From Chloroflexota bacterium (GTDB taxonomy: Bacteria; Chloroflexota; UBA6077; FW602-bin22; JACPRP01), in NCBI GenBank assembly GCA_023480885.1, contig JAMCWX010000033.1, forward strand, positions 1 through 59,643: DNA of 59,643 nucleotides, in the 5' to 3' direction. Of the stretch, positions 8,761 through 17,467 are shown in pieces. The notes beneath the pieces are model-generated. The model saw only the letters and a program-made list of their open reading frames with translations. It searched no databases and was not told the DNA's origin. Every line of letters begins with the position of its first letter. Within the stretch, counting starts at the first letter, position 1. A program made the position numbers and the translations under genes.

Positions 8761-10376
8761 TGCCGCTATCTCGACAGCACGGCAAGACGAATGGCTTCCC
8801 GTGGTCTATCGCTATCGTCGTGTCAGCGTTGCTCCTCTCTACCCTGCCCTTCCTGATTGCGTATTGGTCTACGCCTCCAGGGCTGCAATTCAGCGGGTTC
8901 TTGTTAAATGTGGAGGATGCCAACAGTCACCTTGCCAAAATGATGTTGGGCAAGCGTGGCGAATGGCTGTTCTATTTGAACTACAGTCCAGAATCGCACG
9001 AAGGCGCATTTGTCAACACTATCTGGATTCTTCTCGGCCAACTTGCGGGCGCGCTGGATTTACAGTTGGTACTTATGTGGCATCTGGCGCGAGTTGCCTT
9101 TGGGCTCGTGTACCTGATTACCGTGAAAATGGTGATAGACTTCTTTGTCGAGAACCGCTCACAACGATTAATTGCCCTTTTCCTGGCTGTGTTTGGCTCT
9201 GGTCTTGGGTGGTTACTCCTTTTGTTCGGCCAGCAGATCGTTCTGAATGAACGGCTAATCGATTTCTGGTTTGCTGAGCCCTACTCGGTGCCTTTACTGG
9301 TCGGCTATCCGCACATGCTGTTGGCTACGGCTTTGCTGTTCCTGACATTCATCCTGGCCCTGAGAGCGCTCGAGACGAACACTCTATTACCTGGCATCGC
9401 CGCTGGTTTTTCCGCTGTCGCTTTCGTGCAAATCCATCCCTTTGGGATTGCAGTTGTCGATATTACACTTGTGGCATATGTTCTGGCTCTGATGCTCAGA
9501 CGGCAAATGGCTGGAGTTCGCTCTCTGATCCTCCTTGCGCCAGTGTTCGTGTTGCCGCTGCCCGTATTCCTGTATGACGCTGCTGTCTTCCTCTTCAACC
9601 CCGAATTTCGAGCCTGGTCAGAACAAAACCTGTGTCTCTCCCCCTCACCTCTGAATTATCTCCTCGGGTACGGGATCCTCGTCCCTCTGGTCGTTCTCGG
9701 AGCGCGTGCTGCAACGAAGGACCGTAATCACAAGAGCGTTTTTCTAGTAGCCTGGATTGTAGTAGTGGCAGGTTTGCTATATATACCATTCAACTCTCAG
9801 CGCAGGTTCGTCGAGGGCCTGGTGGTCCCAATAGCCATACTGAGCGCAAGAGGAATCGTCGATTATATCTGGCCCTACCTGCGGCGACAGGATATGGGCA
9901 GACTGGTAGGGCTATCGACCGCGATAATATTCGCGTTGACTGTGCCATCCACGCTAATCTTTGTTGATGGACTGGCGTTCCAGGCATTGCGGCACACTTC
10001 GCCAACATATGAGGATGTCTCTGCCCTGGAGGCGATCCAGTGGCTTGGGACCAATACTGCCCCTAACAAGGTCGTTCTTTCGGCCGAGCCGACTGGAAAC
10101 TTGATCCCTGCGATCGCCGGTAACACTGTCGTACTGGGTCATTGGGCTGAGACGATTCACTTGCAGGAAAAGAAGCGACTCGTCAAATCGTTCTTCTCCG
10201 AACGCACGAACGATTCTGAGCGCCGAGCGATTCTGAGCCGGTTTGGAGTATCCTACGTCTTGTATGGCCCGAATGAGCGAGCTTTGGGAGACTATGATGT
10301 CGATCACAGCCCACTGCTGCAACCAGTATACGAGAATTCCCGTTACTCGATTTACGCGGTGACGCTTCAGCGGTGA
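8757..10376 (+). CDS. Polytopic membrane protein, probable PMT-like glycosyltransferase
   Basis: 539 residues, about 12 hydrophobic helices and a short soluble C-terminal domain. The loop after TM1 carries NVEDANSHLAKM, an acidic pair in the place of the GT39 DE, but the downstream His-Pro-Pro motif is not seen. Assignment is therefore by topology and by partnership with the preceding gene. Translation is coupled: the start (GTG 8757, or ATG 8760) overlaps the upstream TGA. It converges on comF, with only 4 bases between the two stop codons. Confidence 0.7.
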   Translation: MMPLSRQHGKTNGFPWSIAIVVSALLLSTLPFLIAYWSTPPGLQFSGFLLNVEDANSHLAKMMLGKRGEWLFYLNYSPESHEGAFVNTIWILLGQLAGALDLQLVLMWHLARVAFGLVYLITVKMVIDFFVENRSQRLIALFLAVFGSGLGWLLLLFGQQIVLNERLIDFWFAEPYSVPLLVGYPHMLLATALLFLTFILALRALETNTLLPGIAAGFSAVAFVQIHPFGIAVVDITLVAYVLALMLRRQMAGVRSLILLAPVFVLPLPVFLYDAAVFLFNPEFRAWSEQNLCLSPSPLNYLLGYGILVPLVVLGARAATKDRNHKSVFLVAWIVVVAGLLYIPFNSQRRFVEGLVVPIAILSARGIVDYIWPYLRRQDMGRLVGLSTAIIFALTVPSTLIFVDGLAFQALRHTSPTYEDVSALEAIQWLGTNTAPNKVVLSAEPTGNLIPAIAGNTVVLGHWAETIHLQEKKRLVKSFFSERTNDSERRAILSRFGVSYVLYGPNERALGDYDVDHSPLLQPVYENSRYSIYAVTLQR

Positions 10377-10380
10377 CAGG

Positions 10381-11094
10381 TCACCGATAGTCAAGGATCG
10401 CCCGGGCGAGACACAGACCCCAGGCGGAACTGACACCCCCGCGTTTCAGCGCGACGGCGCAAGCCTCTAACGTTGCCCCAGTTGTACACACATCGTCTAT
10501 GATGAGGACTCTACTGCCGGATAAGCTCTTGTCGGTACATTGAAAGGCGCCGCGAACGTTGTCGAATCGCTTGCGAGCTGGCAGGCTCATCTGAGCCTGC
10601 GTTGGCCGAGTTCGCTTGACGCACTCGGCGAAAACTGCCTTATTCAGCGCCTTCCCAAGCTCGACGGCAAGCAACTGCGACTGGTTATATCCTCTTTCCG
10701 CGAGCCGTGCCTCGTGGAGAGGCACTGGAACGATCGCGTCGAAGTCGATGGAATTTGCGTCAAGGTATTCGAGGAGCAGCTGTGCGAGGGGCTCTGCCAG
10801 GTGCCTCGCACGCTTGTACTTGAACTTGTGTATCGCTTTTCGCATCTGGCCATCGAAGAGATATGGAGCGCGTATGCCCTGGATGCGCAAGGGCGATGTG
10901 TAGCAGGATGAGCATACCTGCGTGCCTTTTGTTGGCTGTCCACACACGCGGCAGGTAGGTCCTGTTATGCGCGGCAGGTTCATTCCGCAGTCATCGCAGA
11001 GCCAGGTGTCTCTCCTCCCGCAGCAAACACAGCGAGGCGGAAACAGCAGGTTCAGAATTCCCCTTAGCAGGTCCCGATGTTCCTTCAGAATCAC
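10381..11094 (-). CDS. comF: ComF family phosphoribosyltransferase-like protein
   Basis: 237 residues, matching ComF in length and architecture. An N-terminal double zinc ribbon (CVCCGRRDTWLCDDCG, then CRVCG...CSSCY) is followed by a type I phosphoribosyltransferase domain with the PRPP loop VLIIDDVCTTGAT near the C-terminus. ComF proteins are needed for passage of single-stranded DNA into the cytoplasm during natural transformation and interact with uptake and recombination proteins; the chemical activity is unclear. The GTG start overlaps the DUF192 stop by 4 bases, so comF is the last gene of the Tad operon. That placement supports a DNA-uptake role for the pilus. Confidence 0.92.
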   Translation of the reverse strand: MILKEHRDLLRGILNLLFPPRCVCCGRRDTWLCDDCGMNLPRITGPTCRVCGQPTKGTQVCSSCYTSPLRIQGIRAPYLFDGQMRKAIHKFKYKRARHLAEPLAQLLLEYLDANSIDFDAIVPVPLHEARLAERGYNQSQLLAVELGKALNKAVFAECVKRTRPTQAQMSLPARKRFDNVRGAFQCTDKSLSGSRVLIIDDVCTTGATLEACAVALKRGGVSSAWGLCLARAILDYR

Positions 11095-11441
11095 TCGGCA
11101 GTCTCGATCGACATCAAATCGCCGACCTGTGTTGCGGTGCGCTCTATAGTCCCGGCGGGCAGCTCAATCACGAACCTGGCGCGCATCACGAACCGGCTGA
11201 CGCGAAATGGGGGCATAGAACTGCACAGATGAACGACGCGGTAGTTGCCGTCGAAGAACAAGACATCTATCGGATAAGCCATAAAGAATGTGTGAACGCT
11301 TTGGCACGGCCTCAGGAGCAGAGCTTCACCCTCTTCCATGCCCTTGGTTCCGAGCAGCCCTTTCAAGCGAAGCCACGGGCTCGTCGCAATCTTTCCATTG
11401 TTTGCCAGAGCCACACCACGGGTCATGTTGACGAATTTCAT
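11091..11441 (-). CDS. DUF192 family protein
   Basis: 116 residues covering the whole DUF192 domain: RLKGLLGT, then a hydrophobic core with H-T-F-F-M-x-Y-P-I-D-V-L-F-F and a C-terminal V-I-E-L-P-A-G motif. Members are small beta-rich proteins, often exported and of unknown biochemical role. This copy has no signal peptide. It sits between tadC and comF with 4-base overlaps on both sides (ATGA with tadC, GTGA with comF), so all three are almost certainly translated from one message. Confidence 0.9.
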   Translation of the reverse strand: MKFVNMTRGVALANNGKIATSPWLRLKGLLGTKGMEEGEALLLRPCQSVHTFFMAYPIDVLFFDGNYRVVHLCSSMPPFRVSRFVMRARFVIELPAGTIERTATQVGDLMSIETAE

Positions 11442-12364
11442 TTTCCAGTTATGCCCTTAACCAGCGTGGGTAAGGCAGGGCCGAGGACGATGACGTAGAT
11501 CGAAGGAAAGATCAAGAAGACCATAGGGAAAATCATCTTAATTGGCGCCTGATGGGCAAGCTCTTCAGCGCGCTGCCTGCGCCGCGTGCGCATCTGCTCG
11601 GACTGGATTTGCAGCACTTTGGCGATGCTGACGCCGAGCTGGTCGGCCTGGATGATCGCGCCGACGAACGTAGCGATATCCTGCACGTCAGTCCTAGCCA
11701 CCAGCGCTCGCAGCGCTTCTCTCCGTGTCTTGCCCATGCGTATTTCCGATAGCACGCGGCTGAATTCGAGAGACAGGGCGTTATCCCATTTCTGGGACAC
11801 CTTGAACATAGCCGAGTCAAATCCCAGGCCTGCCTCTACGCAAACCGTCAGCAAGTCTAGCGCATCTGGCAGCGTTTTCACAAGTTCGCTCTTCCTTGCG
11901 CTCACCCTGGAACTCAGCCAGATGTTGGGAACATAGTAGCCTAATGCGCCAAGGACTAGCGAGAACAGCATCCCCATGAGCAGGTTTCCGCCTCTCACGA
12001 AGACGAGTAAGACCATACCGCCGAGAAGCAAAGCCAGCAAGCCCTTTATGCCCAGTAAATCGCGGACATCCATGTTATATGGATTGCCGGCCAGAACGAG
12101 ATTTCGCTTGATGGATTCAACAGTCTTAGGAGGGGTCCTTCGAATAAGAAAGCTTGATATCCTGCCGACTATCGGCTTGACGATGCGCTCGGAAAATGGC
12201 TGCCGCAATTCGAGCTCTTCCAGTGAACGAGCGGGAACAGCGTACTTGCTCAGCCTCGATTGAACGGGATCCGCCTCCTGGAGCCGCGTGAGGCCAACGA
12301 AGAGAAGCCCGATACTTAGCATTGCGAGCACAGATAAGATTAGCGTTGCGAGTGTTTCCATCAT
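11438..12364 (-). CDS. tadC: TadC, inner-membrane platform protein of the Tad pilus
   Basis: 308 residues. An N-terminal transmembrane helix (about 6-26), a T2SSF cytoplasmic domain in the C-terminal half (LPDALDLLTVCVEAGLGFDSA, then IQADQLGVSIAKVLQIQSEQMRTRRRQRAEELA) and a final pair of hydrophobic segments match the GspF-like platform proteins that couple the TadA motor to pilin assembly. TadB precedes it by 22 bases and the DUF192 gene overlaps its stop. Confidence 0.92.
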   Translation of the reverse strand: MMETLATLILSVLAMLSIGLLFVGLTRLQEADPVQSRLSKYAVPARSLEELELRQPFSERIVKPIVGRISSFLIRRTPPKTVESIKRNLVLAGNPYNMDVRDLLGIKGLLALLLGGMVLLVFVRGGNLLMGMLFSLVLGALGYYVPNIWLSSRVSARKSELVKTLPDALDLLTVCVEAGLGFDSAMFKVSQKWDNALSLEFSRVLSEIRMGKTRREALRALVARTDVQDIATFVGAIIQADQLGVSIAKVLQIQSEQMRTRRRQRAEELAHQAPIKMIFPMVFLIFPSIYVIVLGPALPTLVKGITGK

Positions 12365-12386
12365 TTCTTGCCCGATCCAAGAGCGA

Positions 12387-13349
12387 TTATACTTCTATGT
12401 CCGTGATGCGCCTCATAACCATAAACCCGATGAAGATTAGAACGCCGCTGCAAATGGGCAGCACCAGCACAGGCATGCAGATTACTGTCTCTGTCGAGAA
12501 GAGTTGCATCATGTACTTCGAGTTTAACAAGAAGAGAATAAAGCCCAGGCCGACCGGAAGCAAGCTGATGACATATCCACTTAGGGTTTGTTGGGACGTC
12601 AACGACTTTATCTCTCCCTTGATGCGAACTCGCTCGCGTATCGTGCCTGCGATCGTGTCGAGAATCTGTGCCAGGTTTCCACCAACCTCGTGCTGCACGT
12701 TGATTGCTGAGACCATCAGGTCCAGGTCGTCGCTTTGGATCCTGTTTACCAGATGAGCTAGAGCCTCTTCAGGTGAAAGCCCAAGGTTCACTTCTTTCAC
12801 AACTCGACTGAACTCTTCCGAGGTTGGCTCGGGCATCTCACGAGATATCATGTCTAGAGACTGCAGCAGGCTGTACCCTGAACGCAGCGAGTTTGCGATC
12901 AGCACGATGGTATCTGCAAGCTGATTGTTGAAGGCTTTCTGCCGCGCCCCCTGTCGCTGCCTCACATAGAGGCGCGGCAAATAAAATCCAAATACGCCAC
13001 CTACCAGCGCTACCACAGGATTCTGCGAAATGAGGAACGCTATGGCGATGAACAATAGTATGCTGGTGGCGCTCATCATGAGATACTCGGCAACTGTGAG
13101 TTTGAGGTTCGCTCTCGCCAGTTCCCTCTGGATGTGTGAGGCGAAATTGCTTCCCGCAATCGCCTTGTCCATCTTTGCGGCTATCGGCCCAGATGTGGCT
13201 TGTTCGCTGGATTGCGATTGCTTCCGCTGATTAGATGTTCCGAGGCGGGCAGCAATGTCAATACCTCTGCCAAGGCTCCTGTGGAGTCCCCAGAAGATGA
13301 GAGCGATAGACAGCATGGCAAGGATCGCTGTTAGAAAAGGACTGCCCAC
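12387..13349 (-). CDS. tadB: TadB, inner-membrane platform protein of the Tad pilus
   Basis: 320 residues with an N-terminal membrane segment, a membrane pair near residues 90-125, the T2SSF domain (LADTIVLIANSLRSGYSLLQSLDMISREMPEPTSEEF...) and C-terminal membrane helices. TadB and TadC are two diverged halves of a GspF-type platform and form a hetero-oligomer on the membrane. The start is GTG at 13349. The gene lies 21 bases after tadA in the same operon. Confidence 0.92.
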   Translation of the reverse strand: MGSPFLTAILAMLSIALIFWGLHRSLGRGIDIAARLGTSNQRKQSQSSEQATSGPIAAKMDKAIAGSNFASHIQRELARANLKLTVAEYLMMSATSILLFIAIAFLISQNPVVALVGGVFGFYLPRLYVRQRQGARQKAFNNQLADTIVLIANSLRSGYSLLQSLDMISREMPEPTSEEFSRVVKEVNLGLSPEEALAHLVNRIQSDDLDLMVSAINVQHEVGGNLAQILDTIAGTIRERVRIKGEIKSLTSQQTLSGYVISLLPVGLGFILFLLNSKYMMQLFSTETVICMPVLVLPICSGVLIFIGFMVMRRITDIEV

Positions 13350-13370
13350 GCGAATCCCCTTTTTGGCCTA

Positions 13371-14729
13371 CTAGAAGTATGCCTCGAATCCGAAGATGCG
13401 AGGCGGCAGATAGATGTTTGCGGCTTCCAGCTTGGGCGTGAACTTCGGCCGTATCCCAGACGGCCGAATCCTCCCGATGATTCGGCCGTCTTCTACGCCA
13501 GTTTGTTCGAATACGAAGATATCCTGTAGAACCACGACGTCTCCTTCCATCCCCACCACTTCCGTGACGTTGACAACGCGGCGGCTGCCATCGCGCAAGC
13601 GCTCCTGATGGACGATCAGGTCGAGCGCTGAGGAGATTTGCTCGCGGATGGCCCGCAAAGGCAAATCCATACCGGCCATTAGAACCATCGTCTCCAGACG
13701 GGCTATGGTGTCGCGAGGCCCGTTGGAGTGAGCGGTGGTCAATGAGCCATCGTGGCCTGTGTTCATTGCCTGCAACATATCCAGCGCCTCGCGTCCACGA
13801 CACTCGCCCACGACTATTCTATCGGGGCGCATTCGAAGGGCGTTGATGACGAGCTCACGGATCGTAATCTGGCCTTTGCCCTCGATGTTTGCGGGGCGAC
13901 TCTCCAACGTCACCACGTGCTCCTGCCGCAACTGAAGTTCGGCAGCGTCCTCAATGGTCACTATACGTTCGTCGTTTGGTATAAACGACGAAAGCACGTT
14001 GAGCAGTGTCGTCTTACCTGAGCCTGTGCCTCCAGAAATAATGATGTTGAGACGTGCGTGAACGCACGCTTTGACAAACTCGACCAGCTCCGGGGTGAGA
14101 GACCCAAACTTGATCAAGTCGTCGACTGTCAGCGGCGATTTGGCGAACTTTCGGATGGTTATGACCGGCCCTACCAGGGATACGGGCGGGATGATGGCAT
14201 TAACGCGGGACCCATCGGGAAGGCGCGCATCGACCATCGGTTGGCTCTCATCGCAACGGCGTCCAAGTGGCGAGATGATCCTGTCAATGATTCTCATGAC
14301 GTGATCGTCGTTTTGGAAGACGACGTCCGCTTTGTGAATCTTCCCCCGTTGCTCGACGAACACTCGGTTGGGCCCATTGACCATGATTTCGGTGATGGAT
14401 TCGTCGTTCAACAGCGGCTCGAGTGGACCGAAACCGAGAATCTCGGCTGCTATCTGCTCGAACAGCCGAATCCTGTCAGCTCGGGCCAGAACGATGCCTT
14501 CCTGCTCAAGAATAAGGTTGAAGAGCTCCTCAATGCTGCGTCGCACCATTGCCGTGTTGCTGAGGTCCATCTTCGGATCAAGTTCAGCAATGAGCTTGTT
14601 TTGCACGCGCGTTTTCACGTCGTGAGTAAGCTCCTTCACCACATCCTTTACCACGGGAACAACGGGCTTTCTGACATCTTCCTGTCCCATGTTCGAGGAA
14701 GTAGCCTCTATTCGCTTGAGCAAAGACAT
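13371..14729 (-). CDS. tadA: TadA/CpaF, motor ATPase of the Tad pilus
   Basis: 452 residues, a complete secretion ATPase of the CpaF type. After a helical N-terminus come the N-terminal domain ([23 protein letters not shown]), Walker A at 233-240 (GGTGSGKT), the Asp box near 258 (TIEDAAEL), Walker B near 300-311 ([13 protein letters not shown]) and the His box near 328 (GSLTTAHSN). It drives both extension and retraction in bifunctional Tad systems. It acts at the cytoplasmic face with TadB and TadC, encoded directly downstream. Confidence 0.96.
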   Translation of the reverse strand: MSLLKRIEATSSNMGQEDVRKPVVPVVKDVVKELTHDVKTRVQNKLIAELDPKMDLSNTAMVRRSIEELFNLILEQEGIVLARADRIRLFEQIAAEILGFGPLEPLLNDESITEIMVNGPNRVFVEQRGKIHKADVVFQNDDHVMRIIDRIISPLGRRCDESQPMVDARLPDGSRVNAIIPPVSLVGPVITIRKFAKSPLTVDDLIKFGSLTPELVEFVKACVHARLNIIISGGTGSGKTTLLNVLSSFIPNDERIVTIEDAAELQLRQEHVVTLESRPANIEGKGQITIRELVINALRMRPDRIVVGECRGREALDMLQAMNTGHDGSLTTAHSNGPRDTIARLETMVLMAGMDLPLRAIREQISSALDLIVHQERLRDGSRRVVNVTEVVGMEGDVVVLQDIFVFEQTGVEDGRIIGRIRPSGIRPKFTPKLEAANIYLPPRIFGFEAYF

Positions 14730-14784
14730 TTCTCTTGTCCCCCTTCAGTTGCGTTCAAGTGTTGATTTGTTCCCTTGCATTGGT

Positions 14785-16050
14785 TCACGCTCGCTTGAAG
14801 TGCAGAGACTGCGCGAGTTTTCCTAGCCCAGCCTTGGACGATGGGGCTTGCGCCGCTGCCGCAGTCTTGGCATCGATCTCCCCAACCAGTCTGGCTAGAC
14901 TGAAGATTCCCTTCGAAACTGGGCTACCCTTGCTAGATATGACGAAAGGAACGCCTTGATTGAGAGCGAGTGTTGCCAGTCGGCCATCGCTCACAATGCT
15001 GACCATGATTTGCTTACGAAGGCTCGATTCCACATCTGAAACCCTTATTCCACCAGTGCTATCCGCTCGATTAAGTATCAGCGCTACCTTTTCTGGCGGA
15101 TAACCGAGAGCGTCGGCGACCTCGAGGAACAGCTTGACGTTCTTGATCGCCGGAAGCTCGAGGGTCAGTACCACCAGAATATGGTCTGACAGGTCAAGCA
15201 CCGACACCATTTGGTCCTGGAACGAGGGTAAAGTATCTACCAGGATATAATCATACGTCTCCCGAAGCTTGTTCAGGATGATCTTGACTCCTTCCGCAGT
15301 TACCAGTTCGCCCATTTCTGGCCTTGGCGGACCAAGCAGCAGTTTAACACCCGACGAGTGCTCGATCAATACGTCTTCGATGACGTCCTCGTCAAGGTTG
15401 CTCAAATGCGAAACCAGGTCGATGATGGTCTTGGGGGACTGGATGTTGAAAAGCACACCCACGTCGCCGAACTGAAGGTTACAATCGACCAGAACAACCT
15501 TCTTCTGTGTAAGCTCTTTGAGTGCTATAGCCAGGTTGCTGATTATCGTCGTCCTTCCGACGCCTCCCTTGGGGCTGAATGCGGAGATTACCTTACCCTG
15601 TGTCTTGGTGGTCGTCGCAGTGCCGTGGCCGTTCGGACCTGGTTCCACTGGCCGAAGTGCACGCTCGACGCGTAAGCTATGGACGCGCCTGATGCTGCTC
15701 GCCAGCTCTTCGCCACTGAACGGCTTTATGAGGAACTCACGGGCGCCTGCCAGCATTGAGCGGCGCAGGTAGTCCGTTTCCCCCTGAATGGACATCATAA
15801 TGATCTGGCTATTGACCCGTTCTGCCAGGATTGCTTCGGTGGTAGCGATTCCGTCCACTCCAGGCATATTGATGTCCATCAGAATGACGTCGGGCTCCAG
15901 TTGCTTGGCCAGTTCGATAGCCTGGGTGCCGTTCATGGCAGTGCCGACGACTTCGATGTCCTTCTCAAAATACAGCAGCTTCTTCAGGTTTTCGTGCGTG
16001 TCTGGGATATCGTCGACGATCAGAACACCTATAGTGTCTGTCTTGGGCAT
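14785..16050 (-). CDS. cpaE: TadZ/CpaE, receiver domain fused to a ParA/MinD-like ATPase
   Basis: 421 residues, the localisation factor for Tad pili. A receiver domain fills residues 8-125, with an acidic pair at 13-14, Asp59 in LMDINMPG and Lys109 in IKP, so all phosphorylation residues are present. Many TadZ receivers are degenerate, so an intact one suggests real phospho-control. The ATPase domain has a deviant Walker A, KGGVGRTT (161-168), and VLVDCNLQFGDVG after it. The kinases encoded upstream in the same direction are possible phosphate donors, by inference only. Confidence 0.93.
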   Translation of the reverse strand: MPKTDTIGVLIVDDIPDTHENLKKLLYFEKDIEVVGTAMNGTQAIELAKQLEPDVILMDINMPGVDGIATTEAILAERVNSQIIMMSIQGETDYLRRSMLAGAREFLIKPFSGEELASSIRRVHSLRVERALRPVEPGPNGHGTATTTKTQGKVISAFSPKGGVGRTTIISNLAIALKELTQKKVVLVDCNLQFGDVGVLFNIQSPKTIIDLVSHLSNLDEDVIEDVLIEHSSGVKLLLGPPRPEMGELVTAEGVKIILNKLRETYDYILVDTLPSFQDQMVSVLDLSDHILVVLTLELPAIKNVKLFLEVADALGYPPEKVALILNRADSTGGIRVSDVESSLRKQIMVSIVSDGRLATLALNQGVPFVISSKGSPVSKGIFSLARLVGEIDAKTAAAAQAPSSKAGLGKLAQSLHFKRA

Positions 16051-16093
16051 TGATCAGGTCCCTCCGCTCTTCCCAAGTTAGTGCAGCATCCCT

Positions 16094-16894
16094 CTATCGT
16101 GGCAGTAGCGAGGTGTTCACGCCGTATCGCTCCAGGATTCCTTTGATCGTCACCGGCTCGGTCTTGAAAATGGTGTCATCCCCAGCCGACCGAAGTGCCA
16201 GATCGATGACCAAATCCTCGGAATCCTTAATCGCTTTGAGCGCTAAGGCGTCCTGTGGCTCTGTTGCGAACGTAATGAAAGACGGCTGCGTCTGCTGCTG
16301 TTGTTGCTGCGACTGTTGTGGTCCCTGTTGACTGACTGTAGTTTGGCCTCCGATAGAGACTACCTTCAGGTTCTGCATTGTCAGTTGAGTCATGTTTGGA
16401 GGCATAAGATCAACTGTCGGTGTCGTCTGCTGGGTGGTCTTGTTCTTCGACGGCCTGTAAGTCACAAGCACGTCGACGGTATCGCCTGGCTTAACCAAAC
16501 CTAAGCCAACGATGTTGGAAGCTGGGAAGGTGACTAAGACCTTGCCTTTCTCCATCGTAAATGAAAGCCCAGTCTGTCCCTTGGAATCTACAAGCTTGGA
16601 GCTGAGGATTGTCTCTCCCGCGTATATCTTCGCAGGAGCCATCTTGCCAATCACGTCGTCGGTCTTGGCTAGCGCTCCAACAGGAATGGCTTCTACTGGC
16701 AGTGACTTGACCGCTACCGCCACGGGCTTGATCACGACCCGCTCGGGAATGTCCTCGGTAGCAACCACGACATCAGCCATGGCAATCTGTCTGCTCGTAT
16801 TGCTCTGCACCGTAATGAACACCAACAGACCAACCACCAGAGCCAATACTACGCCGAGCGCTGTGAGCATTATGCCACTACGTCTTCCCTTCAT
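16094..16894 (-). CDS. cpaB: CpaB/RcpC, Flp pilus assembly protein
   Basis: 266 residues. One N-terminal transmembrane helix (about 9-28) is followed by an SAF-like domain (ATEDIPERVVIKPVAVAVKSLP) and the RcpC/CpaB domain (FPASNIVGLGLVKPGDTVDVLVTY). A Gln-rich stretch with a run of six glutamines interrupts the second half (about residues 190-204). In diderms CpaB modulates the secretin; no secretin gene is present here, as expected of a monoderm-type envelope. GGGAG lies 8 bases before the ATG. It is separated from flp by a strong hairpin. Confidence 0.9.
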   Translation of the reverse strand: MKGRRSGIMLTALGVVLALVVGLLVFITVQSNTSRQIAMADVVVATEDIPERVVIKPVAVAVKSLPVEAIPVGALAKTDDVIGKMAPAKIYAGETILSSKLVDSKGQTGLSFTMEKGKVLVTFPASNIVGLGLVKPGDTVDVLVTYRPSKNKTTQQTTPTVDLMPPNMTQLTMQNLKVVSIGGQTTVSQQGPQQSQQQQQQTQPSFITFATEPQDALALKAIKDSEDLVIDLALRSAGDDTIFKTEPVTIKGILERYGVNTSLLPR

Positions 16895-16950
16895 TCCTTA
16901 AGCTCCCATCCATATGGCGCAAGCAAGGCCAAGTACCTGCGCATCCAATT

Positions 16951-16977
16951 AGAGCCCTATCTTTGTGATAGGGCTCT
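16951..16977. promoter_or_regulatory. 11-bp perfect hairpin between flp and cpaB
   Basis: AGAGCCCTATC (16951-16961), five-base loop, GATAGGGCTCT (16967-16977). On the minus-strand transcript it comes about 40 bases after the flp stop and is not followed by a U tract. It therefore looks like an mRNA-stabilising or partial-attenuation hairpin that lets pilin be made in excess of the assembly proteins. On the plus strand it is followed by ttct only. Confidence 0.7.
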
Positions 16978-17017
16978 TTCTGACACCCACAAAAGATTAG
17001 TTTGTAGAATAAAGAGA

Positions 17018-17167
17018 TTAGATACTGGCAATGATCGTAGAGAAGATGTTCCCGATAGCGGGTCCGAGCAACAGTAGTACGGCGATTACAACTACAGCTA
17101 CCAAAGCGATGATAAGACCGTACTCAACCATTCCTTGACCCTCTTCTCGTGCCAACCACTTCGCCAT
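17018..17167 (-). CDS. flp: Flp-type major pilin
   Basis: A 49-residue gene, easy to miss by length. It starts MAKWLAREEGQGMVEYG and continues with a 24-residue hydrophobic helix (LIIALVAVVVIAVLLLL), ending GNIFSTIIASI. The Flp processing motif G/xxxxEY is exact: cleavage after Gly10 would leave a mature pilin starting QGMVEYG, with Glu at mature position 5. GGAGG lies 9 bases before the ATG, the best ribosome site in the region, as expected for an abundant subunit. No prepilin peptidase (TadV/CpaA) gene is in the window, so it must be elsewhere. Confidence 0.95.
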   Translation of the reverse strand: MAKWLAREEGQGMVEYGLIIALVAVVVIAVLLLLGPAIGNIFSTIIASI

Positions 17168-17353
17168 CTTGATTCACCTCCGATTCTTAAGTATTCACCG
17201 GCTCGGTTCCCACCTGGTCCCCTTGCCAGGAGCCCCGCCCTTTCCCTCGGCCTTGAGGCCGGCTCGCTCATGGCCTTCCTGTGTTACCTGTAGTCTATTC
17301 GCTTGAGAGGTGTCCTGCAATAGGAAAGGGGTACTGTGCTTGGTGGGAGACAA

Positions 17354-17389
17354 GTACTATGCCAGGCGTGCGGCCACTTTACATAGTAC
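17354..17389. promoter_or_regulatory. Inverted repeat upstream of flp, candidate regulator site
   Basis: GTACTATG (17354-17361) and CATAGTAC (17382-17389) are perfect 8-bp arms separated by 20 bases (centre-to-centre 28 bp). It lies about 190-220 bases upstream of the flp start, in the 300-base gap between flp and the kinase gene. Otherwise the gap holds only a small GC hairpin at 17248-17261. No convincing -35/-10 pair was found. Confidence 0.5.
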
Positions 17390-17467
17390 GAGGTGGATGC
17401 GTGATGACGAAACGGAAGTGAAGAATCTGTCCTGCGACTGAGCGCTCCTGTAATCGGCCGATAATGC

